The notes beneath the pieces are model-generated. The model did not search any database and had not been told where the DNA came from. It saw only the letters and a list, made by a program, of their open reading frames with translations. Of a stretch of 6,916 nucleotides of DNA, positions 1 through 6,494 are shown piece after piece. Made by a program: the position numbers and the translations under genes. The DNA is taken from the NCBI GenBank assembly GCA_964535875.1, contig CAZHUE010000157.1:1-6916 (forward strand), given 5' to 3'. The DNA comes from QPIN01 sp964535875 (lineage in GTDB: Bacteria > Pseudomonadota > Gammaproteobacteria > Methylococcales > Methylomonadaceae). Each line of letters starts with the position of its first letter. Within the stretch, counting starts at the first letter, position 1.

Positions 1-120
1 TATTCAGTGGCATAACAGATCTCCGAAGGGTTGAAGTGCCAGTGTACACCAGTCTTTGCTCCGTTGGGAATAGTTGGCAGAAGATTCTTGCTAATCAGGA
101 TAACTTATAGGTTCTGCAGA
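1..120. other. Unassigned GC-richer segment at the 5' edge
   Basis: By direct count about 53 of 120 bases are G or C, against about 25% in the following 60 bases, so this piece differs in composition from the leader behind it. It is open for about 35 codons on the + strand (3-110, ending in TAG) and for a similar length on the - strand from about 104 down to the edge. Neither translation resembles a protein family I can name. It may be the end of a gene, a dispersed repeat or an insertion-element remnant cut by the window edge. Confidence 0.3.
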
Positions 121-272
121 TTATAATTTACCCACTCGAAATTTAGAAGAGCCAGTTTTTTTATAATCACAATTTGTTATACGAACAGAGAGTTCAAAAA
201 TTGCGATTTTTTTCAATAATGAATATTAAAAGGAGGGCTGAGGTAAGATTTTTTTAGGGATGGAGTATAAGG

Positions 273-278
273 TATAAT
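273..278 (+). promoter_or_regulatory. Candidate sigma-70 -10 box for the mtdA operon
   Basis: An exact TATAAT lies here, which would place transcription start near 285 and give an untranslated leader of about 95 bases. The -35 position (about 250-255) is only a run of T, so the match is one-sided. In a stretch this AT-rich TATAAT also occurs at 122 and 162, so chance is a real alternative. This copy is preferred because it is nearest the gene and overlaps the inverted repeat at 278-311. Confidence 0.3.
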
Positions 279-311
279 GCAACTGATAAATTTTGATAAT
301 TTAAGGTTGCA
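278..311 (+). promoter_or_regulatory. Imperfect inverted repeat / leader hairpin before mtdA
   Basis: TGCAAC (278-283) is answered by GTTGCA (306-311). Inside these, TAAATT (287-292) pairs with AATTTA (298-303) around the loop TTGAT. That gives two six-base stems separated by a small internal loop. The outer arm starts on the last base of the candidate -10 box. It could be an operator for a dimeric regulator or an mRNA leader structure; no T-run follows, so it does not look like a terminator. Confidence 0.4.
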
Positions 312-378
312 GATAGAGATTTGAATATCGTGTTTTAAAGAAAACCGGTAGCTTCTTCCATAAATTTAAGGTACTTGA

Positions 379-1236
379 ATGAAAAAATTGTTATTCCAGT
401 TTGATACAGATACTCACCCATCATCATTTGACACGGTTGTGGGCTATGATGGAGGGGCCGACCATGTTATTACGCATGGTGGGTTAACATCTGACAATAT
501 CTCATCTTTAGTTGAAGGAACAATTTTTACCAGAGCACCCAAGGATAAAAAAAATACAGCAATTTTTATTGGGGGTAGCAATATGGTGGCAGGTCAAAAA
601 CTCTTTCTTGCTGTCCAAAAGTATTTTTTTTCTGGCTTTCAAGTTTCAGTTATGCTGGATAGCAATGGTAGTAACACAACTTCTGCGGCTGCAGTTGCAA
701 AAATTGCAACCAGTTGTTCGTTATCTGGAAAAAAGATTGTTGTTCTAGCGGGTACAGGTCCAGTTGGGCAACGTGCTGCCGCAATGTTTGCTTTAGAAGG
801 GGCTGATGTTTCTATCACATCTCGGCATATTTTTGGTGCTGAAAAAATTTGTTTTGCGATGAAAGATCGCTTTGGTGTCGAGTTAACACCTATAGAGGCA
901 GAGGATAATGATGCTCGTGGTGAGGCAGTTAAAGATGCCAATATAATTTTTGCAACGGGAGCTGCCGGTATTGAATTACTAAAACCAGAACATTGGCAAA
1001 ACAACTCAAACCTTGAAGTCATTGCTGATGCTAATGCAACACCGCCGTTAGGAATCGGGGGGACAGAGGTTCTTGATAAAGGAATTGATAGGCAGGGTAT
1101 AAAAGTTTGGGGAGCTATTGGTTTTGGTACGCTTAAATTGGCATTGCACCGAGCCTGTATTGCTAAATTATTTGAAGATAATAAACAAGTTTTTGATGCA
1201 GAGCTTATTTTTAATCTAGCTAAGATAATGGCTTAA
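379..1236 (+). CDS. mtdA: NADP-dependent methylene-tetrahydromethanopterin / methylene-tetrahydrofolate dehydrogenase MtdA
   Basis: MtdA interconverts methylene- and methenyl- forms of tetrahydrofolate (and tetrahydromethanopterin) with NADP(H) in the cytoplasm, feeding or draining the serine cycle. The 285-residue length fits the family (about 288 in Methylobacterium). The N-terminus LLFQFDTD..PS.FD.VVGYDGGADH is the MtdA pattern and not that of the paralogue MtdB. Further marks are LDSNGSNTT (93-101), the Rossmann loop VVLAGTGPVG (121-130) for NADP, PPLGIGG (222-228) and LKLALHRACIAKLF (252-265). The ATG has a modest ribosome site (TAAGG, 367-371) seven bases upstream, and its start aligns with the family. 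It ends in two consecutive TAA codons. It is the first gene of an apparent mtdA-gckA-glyA operon. The partner cyclohydrolase gene fch is not adjacent. Identification is by recalled sequence resemblance, which here is strong over the full length. Confidence 0.93.
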   Translation: MKKLLFQFDTDTHPSSFDTVVGYDGGADHVITHGGLTSDNISSLVEGTIFTRAPKDKKNTAIFIGGSNMVAGQKLFLAVQKYFFSGFQVSVMLDSNGSNTTSAAAVAKIATSCSLSGKKIVVLAGTGPVGQRAAAMFALEGADVSITSRHIFGAEKICFAMKDRFGVELTPIEAEDNDARGEAVKDANIIFATGAAGIELLKPEHWQNNSNLEVIADANATPPLGIGGTEVLDKGIDRQGIKVWGAIGFGTLKLALHRACIAKLFEDNKQVFDAELIFNLAKIMA

Positions 1237-1262
1237 TAAGCAGATGGATAATAATATAAATT

Positions 1263-1289
1263 ATGAGCACTCTGATTGTTAATAGATGA
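1263..1289 (+). other. Possible eight-codon leader ORF overlapping the gckA start
   Basis: ATG at 1263 opens an eight-residue frame (MSTLIVNR) whose TGA (1287-1289) overlaps the gckA ATG in an ATGA junction. gckA has no recognisable Shine-Dalgarno sequence of its own, so a terminating ribosome could restart there. However, the mini-frame itself has only a weak purine stretch upstream (AGATGGA, about 1242-1248), and frames this short are common by chance. Confidence 0.2.
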
Positions 1290-2644
1290 ATGATTCAATT
1301 CAATTGTTGCGCCAACAAGCACTTCAATTTTTTCAAGTAGGGATTAAAGCGGCAGACCCATATCTTGCTGTGCAAAAAAGTTTGGTAATGGCGGAGAATG
1401 GTTTTAAAATTACCTTAGGTTTGCACAATGAGGGGAGGCAACTAATAGGCAATTGGCCAAAAATTCATTTGATTGCCTTTGGAAAAGCCGCATGTAGTAT
1501 GGCTAAAGCAGTAATAGATATCATTCCTAAACATCGATTGGCTGATAAGCCAATCGTGGTGACAAATTACGAGAATGTAAATACAATAAAATGTTGTGAA
1601 GTGATAGGATCTGGGCATCCTTGTCCAGATTTATCAGGCGAAAAAGCAGCACAAGCCATTGCAGAAAAGCTAAAAAAAACTAAAGCTGATGAGCTGGTTT
1701 TAGTTTTGATTTCAGGTGGCGGGTCTGCTTTAATTCCCTATCCTGTTAAAGGCGTTTCACTCGATGATAAAATTGCCACAAATGATTTGTTAATAGCAAG
1801 TGGTGCAAACATTAATCAAATAAATTCCGTTAGAAAACACCTATCACAAATAAAGGGAGGGCGGTTGGTACAGCTAGCTTCTCCGGCGCATTGTCATGCA
1901 TTAATTTTATCTGATGTTTTAGGCGATGATTTAAGTACTATTGCCAGTGGGCCCACAGTATCGGATAATACTACTTTTTTAGATGCGATAAGTATCCTTA
2001 AGGAAAAATTGATTTGGGATTTTATTCCTATCAATGTTAAAATTTTTTTGGAAAAGGGTGCTAAGGGAATTGTTGAAGAAACTCTAAAAGCAGATAATAT
2101 TATTTTCAATAATACCTCGCATACTTTGATAGGAAGTAATGCAATTAGCCTTAACGGATTAATTGATGTTGCAAAAAAAATGGGATATGAAGTTGATATA
2201 TTTAGTCGACAATTATCTGGAGAAGCAACTGAGGCTGCAGAGCAATTTGTACTGCATGCAAAAAAATTAATAGAGAAAGGTTTAATTTGTCCTATGGCCA
2301 TTGTTGCTGGAGGAGAAACAACAGTGACTATTAGAGGGGCTGGGCAAGGAGGTCGAAATCAGGAAATGGCTCTTGCTTTTTCTATTGCGGCTAAAAGACA
2401 CCATCTAGTAGGAGAATGGACATTTTTAAGCGGTGGAACTGATGGTATCGATGGACCAACAGATGCTGCGGGTGGATTAGTGGATTCAAAAACATACTCT
2501 CGGATAGTTGATGCAGGAATAAACCCGGAAACCAGTTTGTATAATAATGACTCATACACGGCATTAAAAAGAACCAAGGATTTAGTAATAACTGGCGCTA
2601 CAGGAACTAATGTGGCTGACCTGCAAATATTGCTCGTCCAATAA
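1286..2644 (+). CDS. gckA: Glycerate 2-kinase (GckA/TtuD type, MOFRL family)
   Basis: It phosphorylates D-glycerate with ATP to 2-phosphoglycerate, the step by which serine-cycle carbon enters lower glycolysis. At 452 residues it has the two-domain layout of the family. The N-terminal glycerate-kinase domain (about 1-240) shows GHPCPD (110-115), SGGGSAL (143-149), SVRKHLS (181-187), SDVLGDD (209-215) and IASGPT (219-224). The C-terminal MOFRL domain (about 335-447) shows GGETTV (342-347), GQGGRNQE (353-360), GGTDGIDGPTDAAGG (383-397) and TGATGTNVADL (436-446). The last motif has Ala where the family usually has Pro (TGPTGTN), a mild oddity. The start fits the family but lacks a clear ribosome site, and an eight-codon frame overlaps it. 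It lies 49 bases after mtdA and 29 before glyA, consistent with co-transcription. Unrelated glycerate kinases of the GarK/GlxK type lack these motifs. The 2-phospho product is inferred from family and context. Confidence 0.92.
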   Translation: MNDSIQLLRQQALQFFQVGIKAADPYLAVQKSLVMAENGFKITLGLHNEGRQLIGNWPKIHLIAFGKAACSMAKAVIDIIPKHRLADKPIVVTNYENVNTIKCCEVIGSGHPCPDLSGEKAAQAIAEKLKKTKADELVLVLISGGGSALIPYPVKGVSLDDKIATNDLLIASGANINQINSVRKHLSQIKGGRLVQLASPAHCHALILSDVLGDDLSTIASGPTVSDNTTFLDAISILKEKLIWDFIPINVKIFLEKGAKGIVEETLKADNIIFNNTSHTLIGSNAISLNGLIDVAKKMGYEVDIFSRQLSGEATEAAEQFVLHAKKLIEKGLICPMAIVAGGETTVTIRGAGQGGRNQEMALAFSIAAKRHHLVGEWTFLSGGTDGIDGPTDAAGGLVDSKTYSRIVDAGINPETSLYNNDSYTALKRTKDLVITGATGTNVADLQILLVQ

Positions 2645-2673
2645 GAATAAAAATTAACAGGAGAAGCGGTACC

Positions 2674-3930
2674 ATGTTTAAAAAATCCATGACCATAGCA
2701 GGTTTTGATGATGAGCTCTTTAAAGCAATGGAACAAGAGCGTCTACGTCAGGAAGATCATATAGAGCTGATTGCATCAGAAAATTATACCAGCCCACGTG
2801 TTATGGAGGCTCAAGGATCTTCGTTAACAAATAAGTACGCAGAGGGCTATCCATCTAAACGGTATTACGGTGGCTGTGAATTTGTTGATAAAGCAGAGCA
2901 ACTGGCAATAGACCGAGTAAAAGAATTGTATGGTGCTGATTATGCTAATGTACAACCTCATTCTGGTTCCCAGGCTAATATGGCTGTCTACATGGCTTTG
3001 GTTCAACCTGGAGATACTATTCTAGGCTTAAGCCTAGCCGATGGTGGTCATTTAACACATGGTGCTAAACCAAATTTTTCTGGAAAAATTTATAATGCTA
3101 TTCAGTATGGATTACATCCTGAAACAGGTGAGATTGATTACGACCAAGTTGAAGCATTAGCCCTTGAGCATAAACCTAAAATGATTGTTGCTGGTTTTTC
3201 TGCTTATTCCAGAATATGGGATTGGCAACGATTTAGGGATATTGCTGATAAAATTGGCGCTTATCTTTTTGTAGATATGGCACACGTTGCTGGATTAGTC
3301 GCTACTGGTTTATATCCTAATCCTGTTCCTTTTGCTGACGTGGTGACAAGTACTACTCATAAATCATTGCGTGGCCCCAGAGGTGGTTTTATTATTTGTA
3401 AAAGCAACCCTGAATTAGAGAAAAAGTTTAATTCTAATATATTTCCAGGCATTCAGGGAGGCCCTTTAATGCATGTAATTGCTGCAAAAGCGGTTGCTTT
3501 TAAAGAGGCGATGCAACCTGAATTTGCCACTTATCAACAACAAGTGGTTAATAATGCCAAAGCGATGGCTGCAGTTTTTATGAGTCGAGGGTTTGATGTT
3601 GTTTCTGGTGGTACTGATAATCACTTGATGCTGGTTTCATTAATTCCTAAAGGGATAACAGGGAAAGCAGCTGATGCCGCTTTAAGCAAAGCAAATATAA
3701 CCGTTAATAAAAATGCTGTGCCAAATGATCCTGAGTCCCCTTTTGTAACAAGTGGAATTCGAATAGGCACACCAGCGCCGACAACTCGTGGTTTTAAAGA
3801 AGCCCAGGTTTCAGAAATTGCTAATCTGATGTGTGATGTGATGGAAAATATGGATGACCATCGTGTGATTGATACAGTTCGTGAAAAGGTTGCCTTACTT
3901 TGTTCTCGTTTTCCTGTTTATAGTGAATGA
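2674..3930 (+). CDS. glyA: Serine hydroxymethyltransferase
   Basis: This PLP enzyme transfers the C1 unit of methylene-tetrahydrofolate to glycine, forming serine (reversible), and is the C1-entry reaction of the serine cycle. The 418 residues match the family length (417 in E. coli) and align with it from the first residue, supporting this ATG. AGGAG (2659-2663) lies ten bases upstream. Visible marks are HIELIASENYTSP (29-41), KYAEGYPSKRYYGG (54-67), the PLP region FVDMAHVAGLVA (199-210, Asp201 and His204), and THKSLRGPRGG (228-238) with the Schiff-base Lys230. NPELEKKFN, FPGIQGGPLMH and SGIRIGTPA follow. The segment AYSRIWDW...HKSLRGPRGG recalls alphaproteobacterial forms more than the E. 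coli wording (THKTLAGPRGG), though this is not diagnostic. Its place behind gckA suggests a copy used for methylotrophy, but a second housekeeping glyA cannot be judged from here. Confidence 0.97.
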   Translation: MFKKSMTIAGFDDELFKAMEQERLRQEDHIELIASENYTSPRVMEAQGSSLTNKYAEGYPSKRYYGGCEFVDKAEQLAIDRVKELYGADYANVQPHSGSQANMAVYMALVQPGDTILGLSLADGGHLTHGAKPNFSGKIYNAIQYGLHPETGEIDYDQVEALALEHKPKMIVAGFSAYSRIWDWQRFRDIADKIGAYLFVDMAHVAGLVATGLYPNPVPFADVVTSTTHKSLRGPRGGFIICKSNPELEKKFNSNIFPGIQGGPLMHVIAAKAVAFKEAMQPEFATYQQQVVNNAKAMAAVFMSRGFDVVSGGTDNHLMLVSLIPKGITGKAADAALSKANITVNKNAVPNDPESPFVTSGIRIGTPAPTTRGFKEAQVSEIANLMCDVMENMDDHRVIDTVREKVALLCSRFPVYSE

Positions 3931-3952
3931 TAAAAAATAGCCTGGATTTGCG

Positions 3953-3987
3953 AAGCGATATTCCACGCGGTTAAGTTTTCGCTTTTT
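3953..3987 (+). terminator. Weak stem-loop after glyA (upstream of the main terminator)
   Basis: AAGCGA (3953-3958) can pair with TCGCTT (3979-3984), followed directly by TTT. The stem is only six base pairs and the loop is 20 bases, so it is marginal alone. It could act in tandem with the much stronger hairpin at 4001. Confidence 0.25.
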
Positions 3988-3989
3988 CA

Positions 3990-3997
3990 CCCCCCCC
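3990..3997 (+). repeat. Homopolymer run of eight C
   Basis: Eight consecutive C sit between the weak and the strong hairpins of the glyA-ftfL gap. Such a run is conspicuous in DNA this AT-rich. It is non-coding, so length changes would alter spacing, not a reading frame. It is also a typical place for sequencing length error. Confidence 0.9.
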
Positions 3998-4000
3998 TAT

Positions 4001-4038
4001 AAAGCCTACTTCATTAAATATAGTGAAGTAGGCTTTTT
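4001..4038 (+). terminator. Intrinsic terminator between glyA and ftfL
   Basis: AAAGCCTACTTCA (4001-4013) and TGAAGTAGGCTTT (4024-4036) form a perfect 13-base-pair stem with a ten-base loop, ending in five T (4034-4038). The flanking A- and T-runs make it plausible in both directions. It should end the mtdA-gckA-glyA transcript, leaving ftfL to read-through or to a promoter in the 33 bases that follow, where I see no good -35/-10 pair (only TATATT at 4051-4056). Confidence 0.85.
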
Positions 4039-4071
4039 ACGTTTAATGAATATATTCCCATAGGAGACTTT

Positions 4072-5745
4072 ATGTCTGATATTGAAATCGCTCAAAAAGC
4101 GGAAATGAAACCAATTATCGGTTTAGTTGAAGAAAAATTTGGTATTCCTGCAGAACAAATGGAGCCATATGGGCACTATAAGGCCAAAGTATCATTGGAG
4201 TATATTAATAGTTTAACTGATCAACAAGATGGTAAATTAATTTTGGTTACGGCTATTAGTCCAACCCCTGCTGGTGAAGGTAAAACAACCACCACTGTCG
4301 GGTTAGGTGATGCAATGAATCGTTTGGACAAAAAAACCATGATGTGTTTACGTGAACCTTCATTAGGCCCTTGTTTTGGGATGAAAGGGGGAGCGGCAGG
4401 AGGAGGGTATTCTCAAGTCGTTCCCATGGAAGACATTAACTTACATTTTACAGGCGATTTCCATGCTATTGGGGTGGCACATAACTTACTTGCCGCCATG
4501 ATAGACAATCACATCACTCATGGTAATGAATTGGATATAGATTCTAGGTGTATTCAATGGAAACGTGTAGTGGATATGAATGATCGTGCGTTACGTAAAA
4601 TTATAATTGGGCAAGGTGGACCTGCTAATGGATATTTACGTGAAGATGGCTACGATATTGTTGTCGCCTCGGAAATTATGGCTATTTTATGTTTGGCCAC
4701 TAGTCGCGCTGATTTAAAGCAACGCTTGGGGAAAATAGTCGTTGCTTACAAAACGGATAAAGTGACCGCTGTTTATGCTAGTGACTTAAAAGCTCATGGC
4801 TCCATGGCAGCATTGCTAAAAGATGCAATTAAACCTAATTTTGTTCAGACCTTAGAAAATAATATTGCTATTATTCACGGTGGCCCATTTGCTAATATTG
4901 CTCACGGTTGTAATACAGTCACAGCAACTAAAACAGCACTAAAACTAGCAGACTATGTGGTAACCGAAGCTGGGTTTGGAGCAGATTTAGGTGCTGAAAA
5001 ATTTATCGATATTAAATGCCGAATGGCTGGGTTAAAGCCATCGGCTGTAGTGTTAGTTGCAACCGTCAGGGCCTTAAAATTTCATGGCGGTGTCGCTAAA
5101 GATGAGTTAAATAACGAAAATTTAACGGCATTAGAGCATGGCTTTGTGAATCTTGAACGTCATTTACACAATATTACTAATAATTACGGTCTTCCTTGTG
5201 TTGTTTGTATCAATCATTTTACCTTTGATAGCGATGCAGAAATTGCATTATTAAAAGAGAAATGCGAAGCATTAGGCGCAGCTTGCGTGGTATCTAAACA
5301 TTGGGCAAAAGGCGGTGCAGGCGCAGAAGAGCTAGCGAAAGAGGTGCTTAATGTTGTTGACAATCGTGAACCTGGTTTTAGCTTTGTTTACGATGAAGAT
5401 TTACCTCTGTGGGAAAAGATAGAAACGATCTCAACCAAGTTATATGGCGCAACGGGTATAACTGCAAGTCCAAAAGTACGAGAGGAGATTGAAACACTGC
5501 AAGAAAAATATGGAAAATTTCCAGTTTGTATTGCTAAAACTCAAATGTCTTTTTCTACTGACCCAACTGTTAAAGGTGCGCCGTCAGGCCATACAGTTGA
5601 AATTAGCGAAGTAAGGCTGGCAAATGGGGCTGGTTTTATTGTAGCACTTGCAGGAAATATGATGACAATGCCAGGATTGCCCAAAAAACCAGCCGCTGAA
5701 CGGATTGATATTACTGATGATGGTAAAATCACTGGATTGTTTTAA
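4072..5745 (+). CDS. ftfL: Formate--tetrahydrofolate ligase (10-formyl-H4F synthetase)
   Basis: It joins formate to tetrahydrofolate with ATP, giving 10-formyl-H4F in the cytoplasm. In methylotrophs this is the route by which formate enters the assimilatory H4F branch. The 557 residues match the family (Methylobacterium FtfL, also called Fhs). Motifs are VTAISPTPAGEGKTTTTVGL (59-78), containing the phosphate-binding loop with Lys71, then REPSLGPCFGMKGGAAGGG (94-112) and NLHFTGDFHAI (123-133). Further on come EAGFGADLGAEKFIDIKCR, KTQMSFSTDPT (489-499) and the C-terminal MTMPGLPKKPAA (531-542). The ATG follows TAGGAGA (4061-4067), a good if close ribosome site, and the N-terminus SDIEIA..A..KPI matches the methylotroph enzyme. 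A terminator precedes it, so it may be expressed separately from the three genes upstream. No convincing terminator follows it. Confidence 0.97.
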   Translation: MSDIEIAQKAEMKPIIGLVEEKFGIPAEQMEPYGHYKAKVSLEYINSLTDQQDGKLILVTAISPTPAGEGKTTTTVGLGDAMNRLDKKTMMCLREPSLGPCFGMKGGAAGGGYSQVVPMEDINLHFTGDFHAIGVAHNLLAAMIDNHITHGNELDIDSRCIQWKRVVDMNDRALRKIIIGQGGPANGYLREDGYDIVVASEIMAILCLATSRADLKQRLGKIVVAYKTDKVTAVYASDLKAHGSMAALLKDAIKPNFVQTLENNIAIIHGGPFANIAHGCNTVTATKTALKLADYVVTEAGFGADLGAEKFIDIKCRMAGLKPSAVVLVATVRALKFHGGVAKDELNNENLTALEHGFVNLERHLHNITNNYGLPCVVCINHFTFDSDAEIALLKEKCEALGAACVVSKHWAKGGAGAEELAKEVLNVVDNREPGFSFVYDEDLPLWEKIETISTKLYGATGITASPKVREEIETLQEKYGKFPVCIAKTQMSFSTDPTVKGAPSGHTVEISEVRLANGAGFIVALAGNMMTMPGLPKKPAAERIDITDDGKITGLF

Positions 5746-5838
5746 TTAAGAAAATTAGTTTACTCTAAGAGAAAGTTATTTCTTGAGACAGAGTTCTTAT
5801 AAAAAAATCCTTTATTATTATAAATGTATAAGGTATTC

Positions 5839-5868
5839 TTTACATTCAACACTAGATGTGGTTATTTT
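5839..5868 (+). promoter_or_regulatory. Weak candidate promoter for mscL
   Basis: TTTACA (5839-5844) resembles a -35 box and TATTTT (5863-5868), 18 bases on, matches four of six -10 bases. This would give a short leader before the mscL start. The region is AT-rich and other weak pairs exist, so the call is tentative. Confidence 0.2.
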
Positions 5869-5881
5869 TTTTATATACTTT

Positions 5882-5886
5882 GAGGG
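5882..5886 (+). promoter_or_regulatory. Ribosome binding site that fixes the mscL start
   Basis: GAGGG lies seven bases before ATG 5894. The frame is open further upstream to a TTG at 5783, but that start has no such site, and the extra 37 residues have no counterpart in MscL proteins. Confidence 0.8.
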
Positions 5887-5893
5887 TTTAAAG

Positions 5894-6292
5894 ATGGGAA
5901 TGATATCAGAATTCAAAGAATTCGCAATAAAAGGCAATGTTGTTGATATGGCCGTAGGGATTATTATTGGTGCCGCTTTTGGAAAAATAATTTCATCCTT
6001 TGTTAAGGATATTATTATGCCTCCAATTGGCGTTATGATGGGAGGGGTAGATTTTTCTGATCTGGCAGTGACGATACAAGAAGCGGCAGGGGAAGTACCT
6101 GCAGTAATGATTAAATATGGAGTCTTTGTTCAAACAATTGTTGATTTTGTCATAATTGCAATCGCTATTTTTATGGTCGTTAAAGCAATGAATAGCATGA
6201 AAAAAGCGGAAGAAGAAAAGCCAGCAGAAGAAGAAAAACCTTCAAATGAAGAAGTTTTGTTAACTGAAATTAGAGATTTATTGAAAAAGTAA
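5894..6292 (+). CDS. mscL: Large-conductance mechanosensitive channel MscL
   Basis: MscL is a homopentameric inner-membrane channel that opens under high membrane tension and releases solutes during hypo-osmotic shock. The 132 residues match the family (136 in E. coli) and align from the first Met. An N-terminal amphipathic segment (ISEFKEFAIKGN) is followed by TM1 (about 17-45, VDMAVGIIIGAAFGKIISS) and IMPPIGVMMGG. A periplasmic loop with KYGVFVQ (74-80) leads into TM2 (about 78-100). The C-terminal helix ends EEVLLTEIRDLL (119-130). Aligned with E. coli, the gate residues Leu19 and Val23 are Met19 and Ile23, conservative changes, and Gly22 is kept. The linker before the last helix is a short charged repeat (AEEEKP twice, 105-116). 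It is 148 bases after ftfL and functionally unrelated, so probably a separate transcription unit. Confidence 0.95.
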   Translation: MGMISEFKEFAIKGNVVDMAVGIIIGAAFGKIISSFVKDIIMPPIGVMMGGVDFSDLAVTIQEAAGEVPAVMIKYGVFVQTIVDFVIIAIAIFMVVKAMNSMKKAEEEKPAEEEKPSNEEVLLTEIRDLLKK

Positions 6293-6309
6293 GTTAACTT
6301 TCTTAATCT

Positions 6310-6338
6310 AGGCATTCCAAATGTTTATTTGGTTGCCT
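6310..6338 (+). terminator. Stem-loop between mscL and the dodecin remnant
   Basis: AGGCA (6310-6314) pairs with TGCCT (6334-6338), and CCAAAT (6317-6322) with ATTTGG (6327-6332), around the loop GTTT with a small internal bulge. It lies 18 bases after the mscL stop, between convergent genes. No clean T-run follows on either strand, so termination is likely but not certain. Confidence 0.5.
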
Positions 6339-6366
6339 GGAGATTTTAATCTGGTTTTAAGAAATA

Positions 6367-6492
6367 CTAATCATCAAGTAAAAAACTTACTTTTAAGCTG
6401 ACTCGATACTCAGAAATTTTAGCTTTTTTAACGACAACTTTTTGATCTTGTACCCAAGCAATTTCAATATTTCTGATTGTTTTCTAAGCTCT
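6367..6492 (-). pseudogene. Dodecin C-terminal remnant (5'-truncated, with nonsense codon)
   Basis: Dodecins are small (about 65-70 residue) flavin-binding proteins that form hollow dodecamers. On the - strand, reading down from about 6492, the frame gives RA, a TAG (6484-6486), then KTIRNIEIAWVQ, DQKVVV, KKAKISEYRVSL and KVSFLLDD before the stop at 6367-6369. This matches the second half of the family: the SKTIRN helix end, the aromatic W at the flavin-site strand, and the closing YRV..KVSF.LDD strand. The stop sits where the family has Ser before KT, so one change (TCG to TAG) explains it. The turn usually written E(N/D)GK is KKAK here, which also suggests decay. The first ~30 residues and any start codon are missing; upstream sequence is arylesterase instead. 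I am confident of the family resemblance and fairly sure it is non-functional. Confidence 0.7.
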
Positions 6493-6494
6493 AA

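Larger units (their letters stand above)
121..378. other. AT-rich leader upstream of mtdA, no gene seen
   Basis: All six frames are broken by frequent stops and no tRNA-like or known riboswitch-like fold is apparent. The stretch holds three exact TATAAT hexamers (122-127, 162-167, 273-278), a purine-rich ribosome-site look-alike (AAAAGGAGGG near 229-238) with no usable start codon behind it, and the hairpin listed separately at 278-311. It most likely serves as the promoter and 5' untranslated region of the mtdA operon. Confidence 0.5.

Noticed and set aside
196..213. AAAAAT-TGCG-ATTTTT hairpin with trailing T as a terminator
   Set aside because: The stem is A/T only and no gene ends just upstream on the + strand; such structures are expected by chance at this composition.
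1894..2301. - strand open frames within gckA, mtdA, glyA and ftfL
   Set aside because: They are antisense shadows of well-identified genes, show no family motifs and lack plausible start contexts.
2689..2691. Alternative internal ATG as the glyA start
   Set aside because: The ATG at 2674 has the AGGAG site and its first residues align with E. coli GlyA (MLKREMNIA versus MFKKSMTIA).
5783..5893. TTG-initiated 37-residue N-terminal extension of mscL
   Set aside because: MscL proteins align from the Met at 5894, which has a good ribosome site; the extension lies in AT-rich intergenic DNA and matches nothing in the family.
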